Origin: Symbiodinium natans
Lineage: Eukaryota > Sar > Dinophyceae > Suessiales > Symbiodiniaceae
Reading direction: 5' to 3'
DNA length: 64,000 nucleotides
NCBI GenBank assembly: GCA_905221605.1
Contig: CAJNDS010002119.1
Coordinates: 62,001-126,000, forward strand
Positions 17,566-30,200 of the stretch are shown one piece after another. The position numbers and the translations under genes are program-made. Position 1 is the stretch's first letter. Each line of letters begins with the position of its first letter. The notes under the pieces are model-generated. The model did no database searches and was not told where the DNA came from. It saw only the letters and a program-made list of their open reading frames with translations.

Positions 17566-18015
17566 GATACGGGCATCTGCAGGATTCGGGGCATCTTCTG
17601 AGGGTTCAGCCACCCGTAGTGAAAGCCCTTCCAGCAAACTCTTAACCAACACATTATGTCGCTTTGGCCTGAGCTGGCCGGAGCCATGAGCGGAGGACTG
17701 TGACGGCGTGTGGCTGCCCGAGTGCAATGGTCCTCACAGTCACAGGCAAACCCCAACATCCCAACCCCCGGGTTCCTTCTTGTCTCTTATGAGTTGTTGC
17801 TGGCTGGGCTGCCGACATGCCCCCTAAAGTGCACACGAGTCGTCACCCTTCGCGGATTTCATGAACCCTGAGCCGATACCAAACGGTATCGCAGATTTTG
17901 CGGACCCCAAGCATGCAGTCCAGGGGCCTCTGCCCATGGCACTGAGGTCGAAGACAAGCCGCGCCTGCAGAGAGCAGCCCTAGGATTCAACTGTTGAGTA
18001 CGGGAGTCTAGATGG

Positions 18016-18078
18016 TTTAGGGTTTAGGGTTTAGGGTTTAGGGTTTAGGGTTTAGGGTTTAGGGTTTAGGGTTTAGGG
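18016..18078 (+). repeat. Nine perfect telomere repeats (TTTAGGG)
   Basis: Nine uninterrupted 7-nt units, in the same polarity as the tract at 9184-9225. No spliced leader or inverted repeat is seen next to this one. It is an interstitial telomeric tract about 470 bp downstream (minus-strand sense) of a membrane-protein gene. Confidence 0.97.
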
Positions 18079-18551
18079 GATTGCCCCAAATACGCCTCGG
18101 CCCTGCCCCCCACCCCCCTGAATTCACGTGTTGGGAGGGCTCCTCGGCTTGACCTACCAGGAGGCATTCTTGACCACCTACGGCCCCTCCTGCCACTGAT
18201 GAAAAGGGTCAACGTGCCCCAAATTTGGACTTGGAAGCTTTAAATTTAAGGCTTCAGGTTTGTTTGCTCAGTCGTGGCACTTGGAATTCGCAGGCTTTCA
18301 GGATCTAAAGTTTGGAATCTCCATTCTATTTAAATGGGCTGTATTATTCGTAGGTAAGACAGGGGTTAGTGATAATTTGGGGTTAGAGTCGTATCCGGAC
18401 ATAAACTCCAAACCCCGCCTTTTAGAAGGTTCACAAGCCTGTCCTCCTACTTTGCTGGTGTTGAAGTTGCCGAGTCTTGAACGCAGAGGTGCCCGCGTGC
18501 GCACTTTTTTTGTGCTGGCTGGGGTTCCTAGCGGTCCTAGCGACGTGGATT
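18079..18551. other. Spacer, no gene recognised
   Basis: Lies between the telomeric tract and the 3' end of the membrane-protein gene. It contains a segment (18434-18480) resembling one found beyond the other end of that gene (19770-19807). Nothing else was recognised. Confidence 0.5.
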
Positions 18552-19586
18552 CTAGTTTCGGAGCATCCGGAGGAGCCCATCAGTGAGACGATGGCGGATG
18601 AAGCTCACCGAAGTCATCGAGGAGGTGGCGGGGTGGCGGCTTCTCGTCGCCCCACTGATGCTTGAGATCTGTGCAGTGGCACGGTCGTCATCGAGAAGTC
18701 CCACATTAGATTTAGGTGAGGTCAAAAGAACATGTGGGCCCTGTGACCCCAAAAATCCCAAGAACTCCAGGATGTTGATCAAGACTTCCACCGATAAGGT
18801 GCCGGCTTGCTGCAGGTGAAAGGCCCACAAAAATTGGCTCACCAAAGCGGCCTTTTGCTCCGCCCTTCTCTGCCGGATTGTGGCGGCGATCTCGCCCGGC
18901 AAGTACTCAGCACGGAAGACCGCCGACCTTCTTTCGCCAGGAAACACAAGGGCCGTGCCGACCTTCTGCAGGGCCTGGGGGGTTAGGTCAACACGGCGCT
19001 GACGCAAATGCCAAATCCGGACACGCAGCACGGCATGGAGGCCGAACTCCATGACATAGACTTGCAACTGGCCGAAGGTGCAAAAGGCCAACGGTGCGCC
19101 TGTCTTTGAGGCGCTTGGAAGACTTGAAAGTGCGAAGAAGGCGAGGGCAAGGCATGCAATGCCAGAGTACCCAACATACAGCAGAAGCAGCAGACGTGGT
19201 GCCATGTCCAAGACAGGCATGTACACCAAAAAGAAGCCCGCCACTGTGAGGCCAGTGTCTGCGATCTCCCCGGCCTCGCCCTTCAGAAGAACCACCGCGC
19301 AATAGGCCACTGCACAATAGGAAGCAAGGACAAGGAGGTCATTGCTCTGCCGCGTGTCTTCAAAATAGTGGGCACCGGTCAGAGATCTCTTCATGCAGAG
19401 TCCAAGTGGCACTAGAGGCATCGTTACCCCCGTGTGTATCAGTAGCATGAAGGGCTGATGGAACCCGCAGGCTGCGTTGACCAGTGCGGTCAAAACACAA
19501 CCCAAGGGCATGATGAAGAACAGCATCTCCAGGCGGACCTGATGCCTCACTGCTGGGCTGCAGTCTGGCCACAGGAGCGCACACAT
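18552..19586 (-). CDS. Multi-pass membrane protein, function unknown
   Basis: 344-aa uninterrupted ORF. The ATG at 19586 is the first after an in-frame TGA about 24 nt upstream, but an upstream exon cannot be excluded. Hydrophobic segments cluster in the first 190 residues: LEMLFFIMPLGCVLTALV, FMLLIHTGVTMPLVPLGL, LLVLASYCAVAYCAVVLL, LTVAGFFLVYMPVL and LLLLLYVGYSGIACLALAFFAL, giving about five or six spans. A soluble tail of about 150 residues follows. It is rich in Arg, Gln and Leu, with amphipathic helix character (EIAATIRQRRAEQKAALVSQFLWAF), and ends in a Ser/Arg-rich stretch. I recognise no catalytic or pore motif. The layout resembles the membrane half of protist receptor or cyclase-like proteins, but no such domain is present, so function is left open. 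Confidence 0.6.
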   Translation of the reverse strand: MCALLWPDCSPAVRHQVRLEMLFFIMPLGCVLTALVNAACGFHQPFMLLIHTGVTMPLVPLGLCMKRSLTGAHYFEDTRQSNDLLVLASYCAVAYCAVVLLKGEAGEIADTGLTVAGFFLVYMPVLDMAPRLLLLLYVGYSGIACLALAFFALSSLPSASKTGAPLAFCTFGQLQVYVMEFGLHAVLRVRIWHLRQRRVDLTPQALQKVGTALVFPGERRSAVFRAEYLPGEIAATIRQRRAEQKAALVSQFLWAFHLQQAGTLSVEVLINILEFLGFLGSQGPHVLLTSPKSNVGLLDDDRATAQISSISGATRSRHPATSSMTSVSFIRHRLTDGLLRMLRN

Positions 19587-21040
19587 GGCTTCTAAAAGCG
19601 CTGTTGCTCATGGAGGTGGAGAAACTTCGTGGGCTTTGGTGGTGCATCCTGAAAGTGGTTGAAGGCTGTGGGGTGCGACGTCCGCGCTGGAGCATGCTGC
19701 TTCTGGGAGCTGTTGATCGCAAAACGGCCGCAAAAGGACCCTGCGTCAAGACCAAAAGCATCTAAGGTCCAAGCCTGTCCTCATGTTGTTGAAGTTGTCG
19801 AGTTTGAGTTTGCCGACGTGAGTGACCGCGGAAGTTCCGGCATGACTCTGTCGGGCTGCTGAAGGAACACGTGAAAAAGAACGGGTAGCAGGCGAAATGC
19901 TTCTCGAGACTGTATGAAATCCCTGGATTTCCTACATCCTATATCATCCCAAAAAGGCCTTTTTCGATTCCCATAAGATGCTGAGCCTCCGAATCGCTGC
20001 CATCCCTCGCCGGGGAGGTCTGGCCTCGGCCCCAGAGCTGCTAAGGGGATAATAGGTGTCAGTATCGGGGCTCAGGGATTCGGGTTGGCTTATGTTTGCC
20101 TCCACTTCCAGTCTCCAAGGTTCGCATTGAGACTTACAAGTAGGATCACCGATTCCACAGATAGGAACTTAGTTTGATGTGCAAGCAGCTTCAACCACAT
20201 AGTTATCCTACGTATAACAACTCAAGTGACAGAACTCAACCAATCTGCCGCAGGAGGGGGGGGCTCTTTGGAGTTATTGATTTTTTCAAGTTGTCATTAA
20301 GATGCTAAGAGTGGGCGAGGTCGTGAAGTAGGTTCATCTTCTTTCAGTTGAAGCCTCGGACCGGTGTCCTATTCTCGGTTGAAATAGTTCCTTGGTGGGG
20401 CCATGCTACGGCTTGGTGATGCAGACATCATTGCTAAAACTTGGCTTGACAACCAATCTGTTCGGCAGGGGTCGCGGTTAGAATTTACCTGTCAGCTTGT
20501 ATCCGAAAAAACCCAAAGTGCAAACACTCAAGTGCAGACAGCAAAGACCCCCCCCACACCCACCCGCCCCGATAGGAAGTCTTTTCACGTCTGGCTGCTC
20601 TCTCATTTTCTTATGCTGTGCAGGTCTTGTTTATTCGGTGATGCCTTCCCGCGCCAATATGCTGAAGATGCCTTTACTCTTACGCTGAGGCTTTTTATGC
20701 TAATGCTGCTGCACTTTTCCTGCTATGCCACTATGATGCTATCGAAAAAATCCCCTATTTCAAAGTCCTAAACCTCAAGCTTGACTGACTTTCACAGAAC
20801 TTGGACCCGTTTTCCATGAGACTCGCCTGTATATCTGCATGGTGGGAGGAGGAAGGCTGAGGAGCATAAAAAAAGAGGCAGGTCCGCATAATTAAAAACA
20901 CCAGGTGAAATCCACAGAAACGGTGTAGAACCACCGAGGGACCCTGGAGCATAAGAAGAAAAGCGTCGAGAATGAGAACTAGGAACGGTGCTTGGGGCAG
21001 AGGGAGCATAAGCAACAAAGCGGGCAGCATAAGAGAGAAC
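19587..21040. other. Non-coding stretch upstream of the membrane-protein gene
   Basis: No gene recognised. Poly-pyrimidine and T-rich patches occur, but no clear promoter. Short ORFs on both strands have no recognisable content. Confidence 0.45.
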
Positions 21041-21330
21041 ACCTCAAACCAATCAATAAAAGCATCCCAAGGAGTGTCAGCAGCGGTTAGCTTCAGTTAC
21101 CGCATTAGAGGACTCATCATCAACGCCCCTACAATTATAATACGAATGATGCGTGCTGTCACTACCAACATTAATATTATAATTGGGCCTTATAATGTAC
21201 GTCCTTGATGCCCCCACACAGTTTGTGCTATAACCTCTGTCCCAATATTAAGACGGGCTTTATTAATTATACTCATGCGCCCCTTGTTCTTAGATCACAA
21301 TAAGAGCCAGTATTAATACTAGTATCATCA
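21041..21330. repeat. AT-rich segment with repeated ATTAATATTATAATT-type palindromes
   Basis: Several self-complementary AT blocks (ATTAATATTATAATTGG, ATTAATTATACTC, GTATTAATACTAGTATC) lie in a 290-bp stretch. Composition and motifs recall the island at 10363-10452, and both have an AATTG-GGCC type junction. The two may share an origin. Confidence 0.5.
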
Positions 21331-24300
21331 CCAGGCTATTGCCAAAGGCTTGAGTTCTACATCCAAGTTCTCCGGGGTCCCAACCTTACAAACGCTTCCT
21401 CACAGTTCATGTCATCATCTTCACTGGACTTTGCATCTAAACCTTTAGGACGTACCATTCATCTCTCTCACTCTTGTTCCACACCACAGCCTTGTTCACC
21501 TTCCTCATTCTCTACTTCATGAGTTGGGCGGTGATACCCCCAAATGTGCCTGGACCGAAGGCAGGCTCCGCTTTTTCTGTACAAAGCGAATCAGGGGGGA
21601 CTCGAACCACCGTGATTTGCGGCTGCAAGAGTCAATGAATGTCAATGAGAAATGCCTTGCCCATTCCTTGCTTTCGCAAACAGCTCTTCCGCGGCCTCTG
21701 AGGAACAATGTGCAAGATCAGAAGTTGTGCATATTTGTGCATCATTGACACAAACCTGAGTCTAAAAGAATGCACATGGTGGGTGCCAAGCCCGGTGAGA
21801 CTTTGGGTTTACACTAGATACGCCGCTTGTTACATTTTGCAGACGTTGGATCTCGGGCACTAGGAGCAATGGCTCGATTTTGTTGAGCTTGCAGCTTCTG
21901 AGGCTACGGCATCCGGTGAGCGCAGTTAGTGGCGCGGGTCGGCTCTTCTTCTCCTTGGGGGTCTTGACGGGCCTGACGTGATGAAGTTGGATGAAGGGCT
22001 GTGGATGTTTACTTGGGTTTGGCCACCATTGGAATACGGTTCTGCCCTCACAGTCACTGCCCAGAAACCATCCAGGCCAAGAATAGCAAGAAGGACATGG
22101 GCATCCCTGGTATGCCTAAGTCGTTGAATGTATGCAGGAAGGCGTTGACTGTTCGAGGGTGGGCAAGCACCTGTAACCCAGCAAAAAGCAAAACACATCA
22201 GTTCAAACTTCAACAGGTGATGCTTCCATGGGAAGCCGGTGTAGCTTGGGTGTCTTGCGTTAGCCGCTCAAAAGCCTTCGATACGGGCTGCCGAGATCAG
22301 CCAAAAAACCCCGCACCTAAAAACCCAGCTGCAGAGCTCTGGACGTTTACCATTCCTACAAAGCACAGACTCAGGCTTGGGTGATTACGGCAAAGTTTGC
22401 GGGTGGTCGATGAGCCGCCAAAAAAAGGCCGACCATGCCCGGACGTTGTGTTCTGCAGGTTACACCTGACCGCACTGTATCTTTGGCATGGTAAACCATG
22501 GCATCCTGCGTCTGGAGCTGCTTCCCTTTGCAACCCAACCCCAGCACCGTAAACTTGCTAAACCCAGCATGCCGAAACCTTGGTTCCTCAGAGTTAAACA
22601 AATAGTCAAATCGTCTCGAAATCGTAAGGGCCGACTCGGGATGCCGCGGCAGCTGTGTCGGCGAGCCGGATGGGGAAGATGCCTGGCAAGAGCGTAAACC
22701 GCAAACGCCTGAACCCCCACAAGCCTGACAAGAAGATCGCCCTTGCCTATTGAGATCTACGCTGACACATCCGCAAAACCCAGGTCAACTCTTCTCAAAA
22801 TTCCATGACCCCTCAAGAATCATAAGCTATGAGCCCTGGAACTGCTGTCAATCAACATCGCCAAACAACCAGCTGGAGATTTGGGGGGGGGGGGGGGGGG
22901 GGGGGGCGTCATGGAGTTTGAGGTTGATGATGCATCGATCATTAGGCCGTTACGCCTTGGGGCAACACACCAGTAGCATGTGTTTAGATATTCTTTCTTT
23001 GGCCTCTGAAAGGTTGGACGATCAGCCTTGATTGCTTGGGTTTCAAGCGAGCTGTTGCGTGGAATGGTACATCCATGTTTGCAGCATTTGGGAATTTTCA
23101 TAACCACGTACAATCCACTGAGCCGCTTTGCTGCAGAGCTAACTTCTCGTCATGAGGACCAGAAACAACAACATGTCCTGAACACGCCCCCCCCCCCCCT
23201 AAATCCAAAAGCATATCTTTCCCAGTCTCCAGTCTTCTGTGAGTCTCCCAAAGCCTTTTGGGACAAGTCATGTTATCGCGAGGCCCTGGTAAGTGTTGAT
23301 GGACTGATAGACCTTGAATTTGGGTGCTGAAACGTCTGGACTAGAGCAGATGTCATTTGTCAGTGTCGACGTCAAATGCTGGAGAAACACTTAATGCCTA
23401 CATTCCTCCTACATGGTAAACTGGCAAACAGGACCAGCCAAACATGTTCACTGATTCTTCATACCACACCCTCACACTCCCCCCTCTCCTCGCTTAGGGC
23501 TGCTTGGCAGTGAGCAATCAAATCTTCTTCCCTGCCGCGCGATGCATGGTCCATCGGTTTCTGCGACCATGAAAGGGCCACAGCAGACATAATTGAATAA
23601 GGGACCAGGAGATTTAATTTGATTGCATGGCGGAGAGAGCACACCTGGGCACCCCGAGAAGGGCCGAGCTTGCCTGTGTTTGTATAACGACTGCACAGGG
23701 TTCCCGGATGGCTTCGGAAATTGAAACTGTGCCTTTGATGGCCAAGGCGCGATCCGAAAAAGTGGCATCGGGCTCATCGCGGGCTTAGGGCAGGTTGTTG
23801 CAACCGTGCGTCGGCAGAATTGCAGCGTCAACCGGCTCTGAGGGTTGCAGCCAAACAAAAGGTCAAAGCTCATCTCTAACCCTAACAGCCGAACAGGCAA
23901 TGGAACTGGTTTTCGAGAGGTCAAGGAGCGGACAAAGTGAGACATCTCGGGATCTCCTTGTTTTTTGTACCTGCTTAACTCCTTAACGCTCCGTCACTTT
24001 GTACCATCACCTGGTGCAGGAGCTCTTCTCCGCTGGCTGGGTACCAAAGATGGGGCCCGGGGTCGGGAACGCTTTTGCTGGCTCAAAGTAAGGAGTCGCC
24101 GCGTCCGGATGCAACATCACACTTGGAACATGCTCGGTTCGTGCTGCAAGCCTACATCATGTCTAAAGCGGGTGTGTAAACCTCGGGCCTCTGAAAGAGC
24201 ATGTGGCAGTATACTTGAGTAAGGACCTGGTTGGGCTCCTAGACCCCATTTTCTTCGGCTGTACTTCAGCGATCCATCCCAGGCCGCATCAAACGCGAAC

Positions 24301-26893
24301 GCGCTCATCTCAAATCACACCCGCGTCCTTCTAACACGCATGCTGGTTGCGGAACCTCGATATCCTAAACTACAGTCTGGACCCCCAATCCCCAAAATAC
24401 ACCACCAATCCAAAAGAATTACCCTGAGCTTTCAAAGGTAGAGGGCACCTCCCTAGTGAAGCTACGAATACCAAGCCATCGTTGGGCCGGCTTGGGGTTT
24501 TGGGTTTAAATAAGTTTATGGGGGCTGGGTATGGCCTGAGTATAGGAGCTGGCAGCTCTAGGATCACATGTTGCTGCCCAGCACTTGAGGAATCCACCGG
24601 GCCTAGAAAACAACGTGCAAGTTTTGCAAAATGGGAAGATGCGCTACTGCTAACCGAAGAGAACACCTGTGAACCACGCAGCGGCGCTCAACCGCAACAT
24701 TGACCTTGGGCCCACAATTTTGTAAACTCCCGATGATCCCTTTGAACACTATAGACTTACATATACTAATGTAGCACCCTGTCCTTCTGAATAAGAGAGT
24801 AGACTGAGGGATTGAGACACCGCTCCCATCCTTAGAAAAGATTACGGTCTCTCGGCCAGGAGCCAAAATTCTGCCCATTACAGGAGGTCCGGCAGGCTCC
24901 TGGACCACCCTTGCCGGAGACGATTTTGCATATGGCATTTTTTGAAAAGGAATTCTTGGTCTCGGCTTAGTTTGGATTTTGGTGGTTTCGAAGTTTCGGA
25001 AAGGCGTCCTGCATTTACGATTCACCAAAGCCAAGAGGCCCGAACGAGTATGCACTTTGAAATATAGCTGTTTGAAGCGAGTTCGCGGTTTGAGCTTTAG
25101 AAATGTAGATTGAAGGCTTAACTTGAATGCCCATCCCCGATTGTTTTAAGTCGAGGACCCAGCCAGACCCCCAAACAACCCCCCGAACGTGAACAGCCGG
25201 GTCGACTTGTCTTTCTGGAAGAGGCCCACGCTACGCTCAGGGTCCAACATTGCCCTAGACTCGTATAACTGATAAACCCTTCAAACTTAACCCCCAAAGG
25301 CTACCCTAACGTATCCCACTGCGAGCACCGGAGCTCTTTTGCTCTTGGAGCTGAAAGCTTGTAATTTATAACTCTTAGGTTGCTTAAACGGTCCTTTCTG
25401 GGTGGACTCCACAGCGGATTGTGCGTCCGAGGCATACCACGGAAGATTGAGGATTCCAAGGTTTTTGGACTGCAGCGCTGACGTTGCTTGGGCACCTGTC
25501 TTCTCAAGACATTTCTCGTAAGAAGAGGGCTTTAGATGCGCTTCTTGTGGCCTGGGAGATTTCAGGATTTGCTGCCGAAGGACTCTTAGGGTCTGGGGTT
25601 GAGCTGTGAAGTCGCAAGACATCATCAGGCGCCTATGGCTTGTGGTACTTCTGCTTTCACTTTAGAGGAGAAACAGAAACCCAGTGTCATTTGGATGTCG
25701 CGCCCACGGGGCTTGGCCAAAGCTTTGAACGACAACAGCGAATAGCTTTAAATCCTCCGGGACATCCTGGCCGTATTCAGCAGTGAAGGCTAGGCGGCTA
25801 GGGAGTTAAAGAGGCCTCTCCGCAAAAAAACCTTGGAACCTCATGGAATCTCCTCAATTGGCTGAAATCTCTGGCTTCTTCTCCGCGGGCCCGAAGGAAC
25901 GCCGGCAGCTCGGGCAGTTGTCCTGTACGGAGGTGGCTTCAGACAGTAGGCCCCATTCCTTGTGACATTGTAAGCTGCTTCAACGCAAAGCAAACCCTGA
26001 ACAAGTCGTGCAAGCTCTGAGGAACAAGCTACTGCCCACGAAGCTGCCGTGTGTGTGATGGCCGCCTCTGATGGCCCTGAGCCCCTTTCAAAGACTACAG
26101 AATGACTGGCTGAGACCAAAGAGTGCACAAGACCGCAAGACTGCGGAGAAAGGTGCGAGCATACAACGCCCCAATATGCAACCCCAAAGGTAAAGACCCG
26201 CCGCTTGAAAATTATCGTGGACCTATAACCGACAGCATGCCTTCAAAGCCCCTCCTGCATAGCTTCGACGTGCTTGCTCAGGCAGACCTCGCCTAAAGAA
26301 TGGAGGCCAGAGCATTGGGTGCGAGTTCACCATAAGTAAGGTTCTTTGGATTCTTGCACGCAGAAGGGCTGTGCTCTTCAAGTTCTGAGGACAGCACAGC
26401 AGTTGGGGATGCTTGTGCCCTCTTAAACACCCTACATTGATTCCAAACCGCCGACAGCCCTCGTGGCTTTAAGAGAAAGTTCAAGGGCTGAGAAGGGTGG
26501 CCGAAACTCACCGAAGAGAAGAACGAACGCCAAAGGGTTGCCCCGAATACAGAAAACTGCTCATCCGTTCCATTGATTTAATCGGTTCTCTACGACTAAA
26601 GGATCACTGACAGAAACTGACTGACTTCACGCCCTCCTCAAAAAACACGCACCACCCCCAATTTTTGCAGGAGTCTGCAAATCTGCTACAAGTTGAAACA
26701 CACACACACACACACACCCGCTGATTAGCAACACGAGATGAGCGCGTGAGAGAGTTCTCTTGCATATTGGGTACGTGACACAAACTGGGTCTGAAGGGGA
26801 TTCCAGAGTCTGCTTTCAGTTTCTATGGGGCTTTCAGAGGCTCCGCTTATCTGAAGCAGTTAGCTATGAACTTGTGCCTTTTGTGGGCAGGCC
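21331..26893. other. Non-coding stretch with poly-G/C tracts
   Basis: No gene supported. It includes a 24-nt poly-G run (22883-22906) and a 13-nt poly-C run (23187-23199). A tRNA T-arm-like GGTTCGAGTCC on the minus strand near 21595 was considered and rejected. A (CA)n run of about 20 nt occurs at 26698-26717. Confidence 0.45.
22883..22906. repeat. 24-nt poly-G tract
   Basis: Uninterrupted G run on the plus strand, the second longest in the window. Confidence 0.97.
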
Positions 26894-27286
26894 TCAGAGT
26901 TCCCAAGCCTGAATCAAGCCCACGTGGCAGAAGGCATGACCGCAGGTCAGCACCACAACAGAATGCTCCTGGCCAGCAGGGAGGCAGCTGAGGCTGTGAC
27001 CTTCGCTGATGAGGGACAGGCAGAGTAGCATCGCAGGATCAGAACTGAGCAGTCTGAGCAACTCGACTCCGGATACGGTCACCAACCGCCCCTATAGTCA
27101 CATGTCCTGAAACCTTGAAAGCCAACCCGAACAGCACCGGCACAAGTTGTCCTGCGGCATGGTCTCCCACGGCTCCAGGCAAAGTGGGCAGCAGGTATCG
27201 GCGAAGGGTGCCTGGAGCTCCTGGGGGCACGACCAGCTGGGAGATAACGATGTCGCTCGTGATCTCCGGAAGTGGAAGGTGCACAA
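26894..27286 (-). pseudogene. Decayed or split RING-finger-like coding fragment
   Basis: One minus-strand frame (27286-27098) gives ADTCCPLCLEPWETM, like the first C-x2-C of a RING. About 180 nt further on, another frame (27085-26894) gives VVVLTCGHAFCHVGLIQAW, like the central C-x-H-x2-C and the following Leu/Trp helix of a RING. The cysteine expected three residues after the second Cys is Gly. The halves may be exons around an intron or pieces of a broken gene. RING domains recruit E2 enzymes in ubiquitin transfer; with one ligand missing I lean to pseudogene. Confidence 0.3.
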
Positions 27287-27290
27287 AGTG

Positions 27291-30200
27291 CTAGCCCGGG
27301 GCGAGAGTAAGCGTGCAAAAATGCCGACCCGAGCGCCCTATAAATGCAAAAATGAAAGACTAAGCTCGTGCACCCAAAATGTGAGCAAGGCTCGGTGCTC
27401 GACATATCGAGATGTCTGAGTCGAAACTAGACTTGTCGAAGGCTTGTGGGCTTAAGGACTTCAGGTGTCCAAGGTCATGCAGAGCTTAAACACGCTGGTC
27501 AACTATAGTCTTTTTGCATCTACGTACGGCCTACTCCTATGGCACAGCTCGCAAGCTTGAAGCCCGCCTTCGGTGTCGTTGTCGTTACGCCACGCAGCCG
27601 CTGAGCCAGGTGTACAAGCGAGGCCCGCCGGCCGCCCTTTTGGGGTTAGAAGGTTGGGGGCTAGGATCGCTAGGAACTTGAGGTGGTTTTTGTGTGTGAA
27701 AGCAAACTTCAGTCCTTAAACCCACACGGCACCCGACCATCCCGCGGGCAACCCGCTACCTCGGGCAACGTCGTGAGCCTTCAGAAATGGAAACCTCAGA
27801 AAAAGTTTCTTGGCCTGCAGAGGCCACTCCACAGCATCCATGCGAACCCGGTCCTGTGCCGAGAAGGACGCAGCTTGAGAGATGCGCAGAGGCTTAATTA
27901 CTGGGAAACAAAATAGAGGCATCCAGAAGGGGGCTGCTTTGGCTTCAGCCTTGCAGGAGCTCCACTGTTTCTCCTTTTATTTACGTTTCATACAAAGCTA
28001 AAGTAAACCCCTATACGCCATGAATCCCCAGGTTCTTCTGTCCCTCCGAGGTTCTCCTGCAGCGTTTCAGCAAGACACGCGAGGAAGGCATGGAAGAGCT
28101 GGAATCGTGGCCAGATCACTTCTGCGGGCCTCAAAACATCAGGTCAGGGATTTCGGGAAAGGGCCCGTAACAGCACCACCCCAAGCACTCATACGCTCAA
28201 GACTATGCGAAAAATTTCGGCAGGGGCTGAGGCATTCGACATGAGCTTGCTCCTGGCATGCACCCCATTGCTGGACAGATTCGGATGGATGCGGTGCTTA
28301 CCTAGTTGTGTCGGATTGTAGAGCGTTTGGTACTTTACATTACATCGACTGCCGGCGCTCTTGCGTTGGATGTACATGCCTGGCGCTTTCTGTGCTAGCG
28401 ACAAGCCATGCTGGACCTGTTCAAGGTTTTGGCAGTTCAACCCTACAACCTACTTCAACTGCAAGACTGCACAGAAAGCCCTAGAATACAGATGCTCTTC
28501 TCAGCATTTGCTCAGTTCAGCGGGGTGGCTTCTCAGAAGTCTCCGGCGCTTGCAGTTGCAGCCGGGGGCGGAGGCCGAGAAAGCACCTGAGCATTCCCAA
28601 TCGAGTAGCAAAAAGGACTGGCTCTGAGGGTACTGAATCACCCACTCAGGCCTGAACCCTCAAATCTTGACGTTAAAACGTGGGCCCAGCTCACCACCCT
28701 ACAACATCTTAAACGCACATTCCCCGTCATCATACAACTATTTGTCGTTAGGTGGGAGTAGGGGGCGGGGGCGGGGAGGGGAGATAAAAAGGGGGGGGGG
28801 GGGTAAAGGGGGGGGGGAGGGTAAAAAAGGGTTTCGGCTTAGGGCCGGGAGGCATCTCCATGGAGGGCGGCCGGCTTCCCAAACGCCGAAGGCTTCGAAG
28901 GAGGCCGAGGCGGAATACAGCCTCACCTTTAGGGAGCTAGCAGCTAGGAAGGAGAAGGCTTTGGATGAGAGACATTACAGGGGGAGGGTCTGCGGGTTTA
29001 GGCTGTGAGGGGAGAGGTGTCCCGAAGCTTGGGCTTCCTGGGGCTCTTGTTTTCTTGGGCCAGGTCGGTCGGTTTCCTCTTGGCGGATAGGTACATCCCC
29101 TGCCCCTGCCGTTCATCTATACTCACCTGCCTTGGATGCGAATATCTCCCCGGAAGAATACGGCCATAAAGAAGCAGAGGCAACATCCCCGAAGTCAACT
29201 ATTCGACCATCCAGTCCTGACGCCGCCTGCGTCATCGCCCTCGCAGCGCAGCACGAGCTCTCGGCTCTCTGGTGCAATGAAGATCTGGGCGGCAAAGACG
29301 AAGTACAGTTAGTCTCATGGCTTACGGCTTGCAGTCCATTCAGGGTGTCAGGCAGTCTCAGATACAGTATGATTGGGCTTTGAAGACTAAGTCCGGGACT
29401 TTAAGGAAAAGCATGCACCATGCACCATCAAGTGGGGAACGACCTTCATATGACCCTTCGTGGAGTTTCGCAAGACCCGCAGCCCATTTGAAACCCCAAG
29501 CCCGGCAACTGAGGCTTCTCGGCCCGGGCGCTCCCACTCGCGCTGGCCGCCAGGGAGCCTGGGGTCCGCAGCCGCAGCAGTTGACGAAGCTCTCCTGGGT
29601 GGTCTTCTGCAAAACATTTGAATACGAAAAGTACTGATTTTCATGTGGACCCTGTGGGGCCTCTGCAGGCTGCAACTGTTGAAGGGGGAGGGCTTCGAAG
29701 GTTTGCATTCCCCAGGTCTTTCGCAACTTTCTCTGGGGAACTCGGCTCGGGCATAATTTCAGGGCTTCCTCAAACAACACCTGAAGTTTCCTGCTCTCAG
29801 GCCAAGCTTTTCGGCAAGGTGCAAGCCACGGGAGGGCGGCCCTGGAGAAGGGCACAAGCGGCGGAAGTTTTTTGAAGCTTTAAGGGCCGCTAAAAAGTGC
29901 TTTGGTCGCAGTCTCCGGGTCGCTGCGTGGGAACTGTGCATGTGTCAAACCCGACTTTGGGCACTGTGACGAAGCTTTCAGCCGAATCCTGCCGACGCCT
30001 GCAAGATTTCTCCCAAAGCTACAGACTCCTGTCCCTTTCCGCTCAAGAGCTTACGTGTCTTTTTTAAATGTGCGGCTTCATCTTATGTGGTGCTTCAGCC
30101 TCACATCACAGCGAAGCCACGGCGTGCTTTCCTGCAGGCCACGGCTTCACGAAGACGAATCGAAAGAAAAGGAGAGCACTAATGAAGCTTCACGGGTTTA

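Larger units (their letters stand above)
10453..18015. other. Long non-coding stretch with microsatellites and degenerate telomere-like sequence
   Basis: No gene is confidently supported over 7.5 kb. It contains a CA/CACAG-rich run followed by poly-G (11073-11176), poly-C (11626-11641), poly-G (12160-12172) and a 54-bp tandem duplication (17458-17565). CCCTAAA-like degenerate stretches occur, for example at 11396-11430 and 14981-15005. Two short segments look exon-like. One is a charged heptad-like stretch on the minus strand near 12330-12460 (AEKERLLQENLTLRR). The other is a plus-strand stretch at about 13650-13840. Confidence 0.45.

Noticed and set aside
21560-21625. tRNA-like T-arm (GGTTCGAGTCC) on the minus strand
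   Set aside because: The T stem has a mismatch, no matching 5' acceptor strand is found at tRNA distance, and no A box or anticodon stem can be drawn.
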